From the NCBI GenBank assembly GCA_032718475.1, contig JAUCBJ010001263.1:1-64000 (forward strand): 64,000 bases of DNA, in the 5' to 3' direction. Below the pieces are notes generated by a model. That model had not been told where the DNA came from. It saw only the letters and a list, made by a program, of their open reading frames with translations, and did no database searches. The position numbers were made by a program, and so were the translations under genes. The stretch comes from Nemertoderma westbladi (lineage: Eukaryota > Xenacoelomorpha > Nemertodermatida > Nemertodermatidae). This document shows positions 13,001-23,535 of the stretch, in pieces (positions within the stretch are counted from its first letter, which is position 1; the number at the start of each line of letters is the position of its first letter).

Positions 13001-16000
13001 TGGATATACAGTCACAGATAAAAAGTGTAAGTTTATCAACTGGATATACAATCACAGATAAAATGTGTAAGTTTATCAACTGGATATACAATCACAGATA
13101 AAATGTGTAAGTTTATCAACTGGATATACAGTCACAAAGAAATTATGTAAGTTTATCAACTGGATATACAGTCACAGATAACAATTGTAAGTTTATCAAC
13201 TGGATATACAATCACAGATAAAATGTGTAAGTTTATCAACTGGACATACAGTCACAAAGAAATCATGTAAGTTTATCAACTGGATGGATATACAGTCATA
13301 GGTAAAAAGTGTAAGTTTATCAACTGGGTATACAGTCACAGATAACAATTGTAAGTTTATCAACTGGATATACAATCACAGATAAAATGTGTAAGTTTAT
13401 CAACAGGACATACAGTCACAAAGAAATCATGTAAGTTTATAAACTGGATGGATATACAGTCATAGGTAAAAAGTGTAAGTTTATCAACTGGGTATACAGT
13501 CACAGATAACAATTGTAAGTTTATCAACTGGATATACAGTCACAGATAAAAAGTGTAAGTTTATCAACTGGATATACAATCACAGATAAAATGTGTAAGT
13601 TTATCAACTGGATATACAGTCACAAAGAAATTATGTAAGTTTATCAACTGCATGGATATACAGTCATAGGTAAAAAGTGTAAGTTTATCAACTGGATATG
13701 CGGTCACGGATAAACAGTGTAAGTTTATCAACTGGATATACAATCACAGATAACATGTGTAGGTGTATCAACTGGACATACAGTCACAAAGAAATCATGT
13801 AAGTTTATCAACTGGATGGATATACAGTCATAGGTAAAAAGTGTAAGTTTATCAACTGGGTATACAGTCACAGATAACAATTGTAAGTTTATCAACTGGA
13901 TATACAGTCACAGATAAAAAGTGTAAGTTTATCAACTGGATATACAATCACAGATAAAATGTGTAAGTTTATCAACTGGATATACAGTCACAAAGAAATT
14001 ATGTAAGTTTATCAACTGCATGGATATACAGTCATAGGTAAAAAGTGTAAGTTTATCAACTGGGTATACAGTCACGGATAAACAGTGTAAGTTTATCAAC
14101 TGGATATACAATCACAGATAAAATGTGTAAGTTTATCAACTGGACATACAGTCACAAAGAAATCATGTAAGTTTATCAACCGGATATACAGTCATAGATA
14201 AATAGTGTAAGTTTATCAACTGGGTATTTAATATACTGTACTAAGTATATATACATGCACTTCTACACGGGTGTAGGCCCCTATATACTAAAAATTTTGT
14301 ACAGCTTGGCCTTCATCATGATAATATTATTTACTTATTTATAATAAATATAATTTCTAATTTTACTATATTATTTACTTTTTATCTGTTAGGGTAAACC
14401 TGTGATTGGTCGAATGGAGAACCACCCAGGAACACCATATCCATACGACCAATCGGATTTCAAACCAGAAAAGATAAACAACCAATGGGATGCAAACTTC
14501 TGCTACCAGCTGTTTCGACAATTACAAGATTATAATAGGTAAACTGGTATCCTAGTTACAGTAATTCTTAAATTTAATTAGGAGCCCGCTTGACAGCGGG
14601 ATACTTACAGCGGGACAGCGGGAGTGGCGCTTTTGATGAAATTTTCCAAGTACATTGCTTTGGTGGTTCATAATCGCGTTACAAAATTTCAGATCGATTC
14701 TATGTGTGGTATTCGATATATTTAGTTTTTTGACATTATTTTGTCGCGAAATTAAAAGCAATGGTAAAATAACAGCTGGTGTTCATGATGAAATATGGCT
14801 TAATACGTTATACACATAGTCTTGGTAAAACGTGTTGGTTGCCAAGTTTTACTACTGTAGTAGGCTATAAGGAAAGGCAATGTTTACTCACACATAAGCT
14901 GTTGGTTTCTAATGTACAGTATTACCCCATAAGCTGATTGCTCTCCCAGTGCTTCCTAAGGGTATTTCTACAATAAGGTTACTCACTCTGCTATGTTAAG
15001 GGGTGGATCAGGAGAATGAATTTTAGTTACACAAAGCAGTGTGTTGTGTCCTATTGCAGTCGATACTCACTGTCGATTGCAAAATGTTTTATAGTTGACC
15101 TACAGTATAATACAGTAGTTGCATGTATTTAAGGAGCCCGCTCTGGCCTACCGCCTAAGGAGTACCTATATTACATATTCACATAGGATTCACTGGGAAG
15201 AGATATTCCGCTTGACAACGGGGTAATAATACCTAGAGAAGGAAACTAAATTTGTTATTTGGCTCTATTCGTTGTTATTTATCTGGTTGTGCATCATGGG
15301 CATTTTTTATAAATATTCGGTAATCGTATCTTATATCTTGTAAACGTGCTTGATAATGAAATTATTTGCTTCATATTATATTTTTGTTAGTGGTAGCTAA
15401 GTTGCATTTTTTATTATGTGGGGCGAGCCACAAAGTCCAGCTCGCCTCACTCCTTGCAGTTTAGACAATTGTTTAGTTTACTTACTGCTGACTGACATAC
15501 AGTAGTTCTTTGTAATAGTCTTGGCTAGGATTTTTCCCCCGGGATCCTTCCAGCCAGCTTGCTGGCTTTCTAGTTATATTTGGTGATTCGATCATGCACT
15601 AATGTTTATAAATAAAATATCACTTACCGGTAACTAACTAATAATAACATATTTTTTGGCCCTGGGTCTAACACAAAACCATATATTAGATCGGCGATAT
15701 TTTATGACATATTATATTAAATTATCTTAACATAAATCCTTAACATTTTAGATTACAATTTAAAATAATGTACACAATGATGGCCGGTTTCGATAAAAAA
15801 CTCAAAGGTACGCTATCTCGTAAAAAAGCGATACTTGTGTTTTTGCAAAGTCGTCTGCCACTCGCAGGTAAGTTGGCGGTAAAATTATGGTGAATAATAT
15901 ATTGGGTAGGTCTTAAATATTTTTGACACTTTAGTATGTACTGTAATAAATTATGTTTTCATAAGTTATTATTGTTTACAAATGCGCAACTGGAATCCGT

Positions 16001-16415
16001 GGGGATTTTCCTAAGAAGAATACGGAAATAGCGAACTGTAAGCATTTGAGTTCAATTTTTGGATTGCCACTTTTGTTTTTGTTACAATTATTTATGTACC
16101 AGCACAAATATTTAAATTTTCTTTTGTTTCGCAGGGCGATACATTGATTTGGTACTGGAGAGGTTTTCGGCCACACCAGCCGGTGATATGGTCTACTACG
16201 AAAAGATGCTGCACTTTCTGGACCGAGTCTACGATGTGGCGTCTCCGCGTAGAGACGGTGTCACCTTCGCAACAGAAGACCAATCAGAAACAAGGAATAT
16301 GTTGGACGCATCCACCAATCTCCCAGAAGTAAACAAAGTTGATACGCCCCCTACCGGCAAAAACTCAGATTGTTGCAGTGACTCGAAATCTGATAAACTT
16401 ATTGCAATTAAATAA
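7032..16415 (+). CDS. EF-hand-like protein, C-terminal exons (C1orf87-like, tentative)
   Basis: Proposed exons are 7032-7130 (33 codons, ends AATCAT|gtaagt), 14393-14538, 15752-15867 and 16135-16415 (TAA), with AATAAA at 16519-16524. The phases agree at all three junctions (0, 2, 1). The last three exons are well supported: GKPVIGRMENHPGTPYPYDQ, then GFDKKLKGTLSRKKAILVFL, then RYIDLVLERFSATPAGDMVY and YEKMLHFLDRVYD, followed by a low-complexity polar tail. The helix-loop-helix layout, with PL before a helix and DMVYYEKMLHFL after it, resembles the EF-hand-like region of vertebrate C1orf87; no canonical calcium loop is obvious, so calcium binding is doubtful. The first exon is less certain because its last 24 nt are also the start of the adjacent tandem repeat. 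The upstream coding sequence is unclear. Confidence 0.6.
7107..14230. repeat. 7.1 kb array of 40-bp tandem repeats
   Basis: Roughly 175 copies of a 40-bp unit. On + each unit runs GATATACAGTCAC, an 11-nt variable part (AAAGAAATCAT, AGATAAAAAGT, GGATAAACAGT or AGATAAAAATT types), then GTAAGTTTATCAACTG. Variants are arranged in higher-order blocks: one at about 8700-9960 contains AGAGTTACAAAG and ATCAAGTGG variants, another at about 12300-14200 contains a TGGATGGATAT insertion. The array fills most of the intron between 7131 and 14392. Open frames inside it on both strands come from the repeat and are not genes. Confidence 0.97.
14539..15751 (+). other. Intron of the EF-hand-like gene
   Basis: Bounded by donor GTAAAC at 14539 and acceptor TTTTAG ending at 15751. 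It contains a short repeated AGGAGCCCGCT motif (about 14580 and 15132) and no other recognised feature. Confidence 0.6.
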
Positions 16416-16978
16416 TTTCACATGAACACAATTAGGACTTTGCGTAAATCGTGAAGGTAGCACTGAACGCATAATAATACTACTTTTGTATCATTTGGTG
16501 GCCACAAGAAATCATTCAAATAAATTTTGTCTTTATTTTATTTTTCGAATAACTTAATATTCATATTTTGTTAATATATTTTCAAAAGTACTGAATATTA
16601 TGAGTAAATCTGTTGGTTAATGTCTGGAATGTGTAGTTCTATCACCAATATATTTTTTTACCGCCATATCCCACACTTCTTCAGTTTTTTATTCCATCGT
16701 ATGACAAGTAGGGACACTAGGACAAGTCCTAGAGTCGAACACTGAAATTATTAATGTAAAAGAATTTCAGTTTCAGTTTTATTTTCCATCGCATCTAAAT
16801 TAATTTTCGGTAACAGCGTAAGTTTTACCATCAGAGAAATTCAGGTATGGATTTCAAAATTTCCGGATCAAGGATTTCCAAATAATTTCAGTTTTGGATT
16901 TCAGTTTCCGTTTAATTAATTTAGTTTCTGCGTTCATCACTAATCAGAATACTATTTAGTGCATGGAAAACAGATTAA

Positions 16979-17459
16979 CCCTATTACCACGGGGGTGTTT
17001 AGACCATTAGCAGCACTGGCGGGGGGTCGATTCGCCCCCCCCCCCCCCCACTGTATTTTTGTAATCATCCAATGAAATCCTATGAAATTTGGGCTGTAGG
17101 TGAAAATATTATCGAAGAACATTTTCAAATCCAAAAAAATTAAAATTTCATACTGAGGTGGGTGTAATAATTTTCATGAAAAATAGAAGTAGTCCCAGGA
17201 CAAAATATAAATTTTTTGTATATTCTAAAAACTAATAGTGTGGCATTGTTAGCTAGCGTTAGTAGGTTTTTCACTACGCTGAATCGAATGTGAAATTCGA
17301 ATCGACTTGAAAAGTAGAAATCTAATTGCAACGCCGTTTTTTGCAAAAGATGCGCCATTAAATTTGACTAATTCTCGCAATAAAATGGGCAGGTAAATAA
17401 TGTGGTTGCATAGATACAGCAATTAAAAACTAGCCCCCCCCCCCCCAGTGGTAATAGGG
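16979..17459. mobile_element. TTAA-flanked MITE (piggyBac type)
   Basis: A 481-bp element with termini CCCTATTACCAC...GTGGTAATAGGG is flanked on both sides by TTAA (16975-16978 and 17460-17463). TTAA duplication plus a CCC start is the signature of piggyBac transposition. Just inside the left end a G-run, short loop and C-run form a hairpin (about 17020-17050). There is no transposase. It shares its CCCTATTA terminus with the larger element at 45262-46833. Confidence 0.85.
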
Positions 17460-17606
17460 TTAACGCATTTATACATCAAGGAAATAGAGCTAATTATTTT
17501 CATATAATACGTAAATTATACTTAAAGAGTTCTTTATCTGCAAACTATAGCCTACATAAGTTCTGAAGCTATGGTGTAACTCGTTGCTAATTTGACTTGA
17601 TTTTAG

Positions 17607-18095
17607 TTCGTTAAATACATCCGCCCACACCCCACATTGAGTTTAAAAAAGGCGATTCGTTAAATACATCCGCCCACACCCCACATTGCGTTTAAAAAAG
17701 GCGATTCGTTAAATACATCCGCCCACACCCCACATTGCGTTTAAAAAAGGCGATTCGTTAAATACATCCGCCCACACCCCACATTGCGTTTAAAAAAGGC
17801 GATTCGTTAAATACATCCGCCCACACCCCACATTGCGTTTAAAAAAGGCGATTCGTTAAATACATCCGCCCACACCCCACATTGCGTTTAAAAAAGGCGA
17901 TTCGTTAAATACATCCGCCCACACCCCACATTGCGTTTAAAAAAGGCGATTCGTTAAATACATCCGCCCACACCCCACATTGCGTTTAAAAAAGGCGATT
18001 CGTTAAATACATCCGCCCACACCCCACATTGCGTTTAAAAAAGGCGATTCGTTAAATACATCCGCCCACACCCCACATTGCGTTTAAAAAAGGCG
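17607..18095. repeat. 49-bp tandem repeat, 10 copies
   Basis: Ten head-to-tail copies of a 49-bp unit beginning TTCGTTAAATACATCCGCCC. Copies 2-10 appear identical; the first differs by one base (TTGAG for TTGCG). Such uniformity implies recent amplification or strong homogenisation. No splice hexamer or open frame gives it a coding role. Confidence 0.97.
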
Positions 18096-18557
18096 ACTTT
18101 TTCCGCAATATATTCAGGTATAATAAATTAATACAAGGTTTATATGTTCCGGTACAGAAACACAAACAACATGATAAGGAATAGTGCGAAGTTTAAATTT
18201 CCCTCCACCTCAAAGCGATTAAATACCGGAAGCAGTGACTTTAAGTAAGCAACCCCTTAAACCACGAGTTAGGAGTAGCCCAGTCCCGACGTATAGCATA
18301 AATAATTTAATTGAATTCTAATTTTTTCCATTTGGGGAGCCAGGGGGGGGGGGGGGGGGGTTGTTTAAATTTTCGAATATAATTACATAGGTGGGGTACA
18401 TTGAGCCACTGCACTTTATATTTATATAGTAGGAGTTATATGTATGATGTGTTTGAATTCAACTCACAGATCTATGATCTATTATACATGATAAATTTTC
18501 AGGACAGGTTCACATGAACACAGGTAATCAGCGACTACCTAGACCTCTAGAGGGGGT
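18096..18557. other. Spacer with an 18-G tract
   Basis: Between the 49-bp array and the 3' end of the reductase gene. It holds a run of 18 G at 18343-18360. No gene seen. Confidence 0.5.
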
Positions 18558-19577
18558 TTACTGTTTAGTTAATAAAGCTACTGGTGTAGTGCCATCGTCT
18601 TTGAATGGATAATGTTTGTGCCCGATGTCCCTTACAACTAAACCAGCATCTCCTTTATCTAGAATCGGGATAACGAGCCGCTGGTTGCGATTGAGACCGA
18701 CTATCGTTGCCATATCGACGTCATCGATGCTGAAATCGAAGACATTCAGATTCTCCGCGATTCTTTCCGCTCGCACAGACTTGGGGAGGACAATGACCCC
18801 GCGCTGAACATGGAACCTTATAAGTACTTGGGCGACGGTTTTGCCTAACTTTCCGGCGATCTTCTCTAACTCCGGGTGGCTCAACAACGGTGTTAGTTGT
18901 TTGCTACAGATCTCGGCCCAGGGGTTGTCGGAGCTACCCAGCGGCGAGTACGCCTCTAGCGCAATACCTTGGGACTGGCAGAACGCGAGCAGGTCTGATT
19001 GGTTGAGGTAGGGATGGCATTCCACCTGCAAAGCGCTTGGGTGTATTCTACAATTATCTAAAAGACGCTTCATTTGTTGTAAATTGAAGTTACTAACTCC
19101 AATATGTTTACAAAGACCTTCATCGACTAACTCCTCCATGGCTTTGTAAGTGTCTAAGTAGTCGATATCGTCTCCTTCAATGAATCCTTCAGGGGTTCTA
19201 GGGAACATAGGTCCTCCTCCTTTAAACCCATGCGGCCAATGCATTAGATATAGATCGATGTAATCGCATTGTAGGTTGGAGAGGCTTTCTTTACAGTAAG
19301 TCTTTACGTCAGCGGGTTGATGATGACTGTTCCAGAGTTTAGTTGTTACGAACAACTGGTTCCGTGTGATCCCGACTTGGGTGTCCTTCAGTAGGTCCAC
19401 CAGGGCGTGGCCTATCTCCTTCTCGTTCCCGTACCCGTAGGCGGTGTCTATGTGGCGGTATCCAGCCGTCACAGCCGCCCGCACTGCCGTTCCCACATCA
19501 CCGGGCGAACTCTTCCATGTACCCAGTCCAACCAAGGGAATCGAAGCACCGGATCTGAGTTTCGTAGTGGTAGACAT
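18558..19577 (-). CDS. Aldo-keto reductase, intronless
   Basis: Cytosolic NADPH-dependent reductase of aldehydes or ketones (AKR superfamily, (beta/alpha)8 barrel). The 339-residue product is full length. Catalytic tetrad: Asp44 and Tyr49 in DTAYGYGNEKEIG, Lys80 in LFVTTKLW, His113 in YLMHWPHG. Other AKR signatures: GVSNFN (160-165), QVECHPYLNQ (184-193), LEAYSPLGS (208-216) and the cofactor motif LPKS with ERIAEN (265-276). The start codon fits the usual N-terminus before IPLVGLGTW. The whole gene is one exon, suggesting a retrocopy or an intron-poor lineage; the frame is undamaged, so it is probably functional. The closest subfamily looks AKR1-like, but substrate cannot be read from sequence. 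Confidence 0.95.
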   Translation of the reverse strand: MSTTTKLRSGASIPLVGLGTWKSSPGDVGTAVRAAVTAGYRHIDTAYGYGNEKEIGHALVDLLKDTQVGITRNQLFVTTKLWNSHHQPADVKTYCKESLSNLQCDYIDLYLMHWPHGFKGGGPMFPRTPEGFIEGDDIDYLDTYKAMEELVDEGLCKHIGVSNFNLQQMKRLLDNCRIHPSALQVECHPYLNQSDLLAFCQSQGIALEAYSPLGSSDNPWAEICSKQLTPLLSHPELEKIAGKLGKTVAQVLIRFHVQRGVIVLPKSVRAERIAENLNVFDFSIDDVDMATIVGLNRNQRLVIPILDKGDAGLVVRDIGHKHYPFKDDGTTPVALLTKQ

Positions 19578-19599
19578 CTAATACTTATTTATTAAATGT

Positions 19600-20329
19600 G
19601 TTTACTGCTGTACCGGCAAACCGGTACTGTTTGTAAGTTCTGAAGTTCGGCGAACAAAGCTGCTGATATGATACTGTGATCAGGTGATATGCAGATATGT
19701 CAGAATCTAAATTAAAGTTCTGAAGTGTATGGTCTACCAATCTGTCTACAGTACATTCGACTTATTCAACATATTCGACTTGGCGGTTGGGACCCCGATT
19801 TTACGAAAATCCATTTATCTCGGCTTCCCCTGGTTCTTTTCGAAAATTTAAAAAATTGGCAAGCTCCTCTCGTTGTTTCCCATCGATTGGCACCGTTAAT
19901 TTCGAGATTCCATTAATTAATTCGCTCTTAATTAGCGCTAATTGCTAATTACTGCATTTTTAACGACTCTTAAATTTTCCTCTATATCTCTAGTACTTCA
20001 TAATTTACGATCCCGGGACCGCTTCCGTTGGATAGAGCTCGAGCCTCCCGACCATATCTCTTGTACATGTTTTAACTTTAAACCGTTTCTTCCCGTAGTA
20101 ATAGGCGAAAATAATATCGTCCAATCGGAAAGCTTCGTTGGCCCCGTAGACCCCCTAGAATTATTTTTTTTCAAAATTTTATCGGGTCCGTCTCGCATAA
20201 TTCGGGGGTGAGGAACATTTTCTACTTTCAAACTTTTCTCAAATTCCCACTACTTCCGGTCGTATTTCGCCAAACATCGCGGTCGATCAGCTACCGATCG
20301 GCCCCTATCGGTCGCTTCGTTCCAAAAAT
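19600..20329. other. Region upstream of the reductase gene
   Basis: Would hold the reductase promoter, but no TATA box or other element can be assigned with confidence. Short open frames on both strands at 19942-20231 carry no domain. Confidence 0.4.
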
Positions 20330-21190
20330 AGAATGAGCCGGACCCGTTATTCTTCTATCTTATTGATGTTTGTAGGTACCGTTAGAAAGCTGGCCGTCGT
20401 GCAGGATTCCAAATAAGTAAAAACATTTGAATTTGGTTGGGAAACAGCTGAGATTGATAGTTTAGATTGCACTGCGCGAGGCTATTTCATATTTAATAAA
20501 TGCATCATATTCTGTTCTCATATGAATAGCCACGTAATAGTATGATTAAAAGAGGTAGCAGTGTTAGCAGTATTAGCGTCGCACAGTGCAAAATAAATCT
20601 GAATTTCGATGAAAAATAGCGGAGATAGGAGCTTTTGAAAGTTGCATTGTTTTGTTTTTATTCATTTAATATGTCGCAGTGTCCGAGTGGATACGGCGCC
20701 TGAACTGCTTACACAATAGTGTTTGGTGGTGCAGATTCGAATCCGACTAAAGGATGTAGAAATTTCGCATTGTTGTGTCCCTAGGCAAGACACTTTAGAC
20801 ATTAGTGCCTACGTCAACCCAGCGGTATAATGGGAACCTAGCTTTGCTGGGGTAATGATAATAAAAGCGCTTTGAGTATGCTGAGCGTAGAAAAGCGCTA
20901 TATAAATAACCAATATTATTATTATTATTATTATTATAAATGCATCATATTCTGGAACTTTTGTTTATCCAATACGTAGCTGGGCAACAATGCATTACAT
21001 CTTTAATCATTATATTACGTAGCTATTCGTACATTAACAAAATACTCCAGAATATTACCATCATTCTGGACGTGGACATATATTTATTAAATATAATAAA
21101 ATATCCTCGCGCAATCAAAACCATGAAAACAGCCAGCTTTCTAACAGTACCTACAAATCACTATAAGGTTGAACAATAACTGCGGTGGGA
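20330..21190. mobile_element. Inverted-repeat element with a SINE in its loop
   Basis: The sequence TGTAGGTACCGTTAGAAAGC near 20370 recurs inverted near 21130-21155 with one mismatch, and ATGAATAGCCACGTAATAGT near 20525 recurs inverted near 21010-21030. The arms therefore span about 20330-20575 and 21000-21190. The SINE at 20672-20938 lies in between, as if inserted into an older foldback. Ends and target duplication were not resolved. Confidence 0.7.
20672..20938 (+). mobile_element. tRNA-derived SINE
   Basis: The head carries RNA polymerase III promoter boxes of tRNA type: A box region GTGTCCGAGTGGATACGGCG and B box GGTGCAGATTCGAATCC. The A box resembles a class II tRNA (Leu or Ser). The 3' part contains AAAGCGCTTTGAGTATGC and AAAGCGCTATATAAATAACC and ends in an (ATT)n tail, typical of SINEs that borrow LINE machinery. 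Not a functional tRNA gene, since the acceptor stem and 3' half do not fold as a tRNA. Confidence 0.88.
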
Positions 21191-21864
21191 CTGGTGTAAT
21201 ATCACCGCAGACACTTTTTAAAACGCTTGTAGTTAAAGATTTAAAGCAAAAATAAAAATTCTGGCTCACCCAGTAAGTGGTCGGGAAGTGAAACTCTAAA
21301 TTTCATTCAATCTCATAAGAAATGTAGAAAAATTGGGGGGGGGGGGGGGGGGGGGGGGGGATCGACGACTAAATTCGCCGAAATGGGATTTATTATGGGA
21401 AAAAATTATAAAAATATATCAAAAACCTTTTGAAAATACGGTGGACGTTTCGGGTATATCTCCATACAAGCTCCCAAGTTACTGGTATCCATACACAGGC
21501 AAGGTATTCCAGTAAGACGGCTTGTCGGAAAATTAAACAGTTTAATACTTCTACCTGACATACTGACCTAGTGGCAAGAGTGAGGGCTCAACGCCTGGCT
21601 AATACCTTACCAATAAACAGACCAAAATCAGAGTGAAAGTGCTGAGAAGTGACTGAACATAGGCCTAGACCACGTCAACATGGATTTAAACCACACCAAA
21701 TTATGAGACGGTGGGGGGAACTGGACACACAACCCACATCTCGGCGAATTAATATATCGTCTTAATAATGCTAAATCAATTTAGGGAAAGGAGCAGGTTA
21801 CAGTTTTATTTTTTGAGAGTAATCAGCTGTAATCAGCAGAGGGATGAATTATTATTGAGTTGAA

Positions 21865-21897
<33 letters not shown>

Positions 21898-22433
21898 TAT
21901 CAGCAATTCACCAGTATTACAAATTGATAGAACGTACATTATTAAAGTTGAACAATGTATTATAAGTTCCATTAGTATAGAAGAATGAAGATTTCTTTTT
22001 ATGTTTCTTTTTTTACGAAACTTTTAATTCAATATGAATTTGACTACTTATTTTATAAAAAAAACTCATACGTCCCAGACAGCATAGTTTAAATAAATAT
22101 GTAAAGTAACGATATGTAACGAAACATCGGCGGCAACCCAATGGCTTCTCTCTCTTGGCTGTTACCTGTCTGTAAGGCAGGGAGGGCGCCAGTTAACTAG
22201 TTCCACACTAAATCCCAAACTAGAATACTCTCATTATCAAACCCTTTCCTTGGTTTAAATAGAGTAAAATAGAGAAACAATTTTTAATGAGCTAAATTGA
22301 TGGATCCTTTACTTTATATTTCAACTATAACCATTTGATAAAACTATGTTGAATTATTAAATATAATAGTAATAAAAACTACTAATATTCACAAAAACTA
22401 ATTCGCACGTCATAAAAACAGTCGTAAAATTAA
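21191..22433. other. Spacer with long poly-G and poly-C tracts
   Basis: Holds 26 G at 21335-21360 and 30 C at 21868-21897. The segment 21796-21900 (CAGTTTTATTTTTTGAGAG, TAATCAGCTGT, then the C tract) is related to 23676-23760. No gene recognised. Confidence 0.5.
21796..21900. repeat. Dispersed repeat ending in poly-C (copy 1 of 2)
   Basis: Shares CAGTTTTATTTTT, GTAATCAGCTGT and a terminal C tract with 23676-23760. The two lie 1.9 kb apart in the same orientation. Confidence 0.6.
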
Positions 22434-22600
22434 CTATATTGGCAGATTGAATGTAACTCCAATGTCTGCTTTTTGTGCCTGGGAGTAAATGGTTGAGACT
22501 TTGACGGCCATCTTGGCAGCATCATCTAGATTGTCGAACGACAGTATGTGTAAATGGGATGCCTGCGACATGAGTTCTTTAGCTTCATCTACCTGGGATC
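22434..22600 (-). CDS. Candidate terminal exon, unidentified (VWA-like?)
   Basis: On the reverse strand a good acceptor (GATTATTCCTTAG) at 22601 opens a 55-codon frame to a stop at 22434. It contains SQVDEAKELMSQASHLHILS and FDNLDDAAKMAVKVST. The pattern (hydrophobic strand, then F-D-x-L and an amphipathic helix) is like the end of a von Willebrand factor A domain, but this is weak. No partner exon was identified upstream, where the 12-bp minisatellite begins about 190 bp away. It could also be chance. Confidence 0.3.
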
Positions 22601-22789
22601 CTAAGGAATAATCAATCAATTAAATAAACAAGCTGCAAACCAAGCATCACTCTACAGACACACATACAAGGCATTTACATTTGCGTAACATCTTCTAGGG
22701 TAGGTTTTATGTTTCAGGTTTTATTGATGCCAAATTACGCTTTATGTAGGCATAGACGATAATTATCACTATGCATGGGTGTAAACGTT

Positions 22790-23535
22790 AAGCAGACAGT
22801 GGTGCAGACACTGGTGCAGAGAGTGATGCAAACAGTGGTGCAGACACCTGGTGCAGACAGTGGTGGTGCAGACACTGGTGAAGACAGTGGTGCAGACAGT
22901 GGTGCTGACAGTTGTGCAGTCAATGTTGCAGACAATGGTGCAGACAATGGTGCAGACAATGGTGCAGACACTGGTACAGACAATGGTGCAGACAATGGTG
23001 CAGACACTGGTACAGACAGTGGTGCAGACAGTGGTGCAGACACTGGTTCCAGACAGTGGTGCAGACAGTGGTGCAGACACTGGTTCCAGACAGTGGTGCA
23101 GACACTGGTTCCAGACAGTGGTGCAGACAGTGGTGCAGACACTGGTGCAGACAGTGGTGCAGACAGTGCTGCAGACACTGGTTCCAGACAGTGGTGCAGA
23201 TACTGGTGCAGACACCTGGTGCAGACACTGGTGCAGACTGTGGTGCAGACTGTGGTGCAGACAGTGGTGCAGAAACTGGTGCAGAAACTGGTGCAGACAC
23301 TGGTGCAGAAACCTGGTGTAGACACTGGTGCAGACACTGGTGCAGACACTGGTGCAGACTGTGGTGCAGACAGTGTTGCAGACACTGGTGCAGACTGTGG
23401 TGCAGACTGTGGTGCAGACAGTGGTGCAGAAACTGGTGCAGAAACTGGTGCAGACACTGGTGCAGAAACCTGGTGTAGACATTGGTGCAGACACCTGGTG
23501 CAGACACTGGTGCAAACTGTGGTGCAGACAGTGGT
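22790..23535. repeat. 12-bp minisatellite
   Basis: About 60 copies of variants of GTGGTGCAGACA and CTGGTGCAGACA, with occasional 14-15 bp units (GGTTCCAGACA). Because 12 is a multiple of three and the unit has no stop in most frames, long open frames arise on both strands; none should be read as a protein without transcript evidence. Confidence 0.96.

Noticed and set aside
7107-14230. CRISPR-like array
   Set aside because: Units are contiguous with no unique spacers, and the context is a eukaryotic intron.
20680-20760. Functional tRNA gene
   Set aside because: The A and B boxes are present but the acceptor stem and 3' part do not fit a tRNA; the SINE tail and (ATT)n end explain it.
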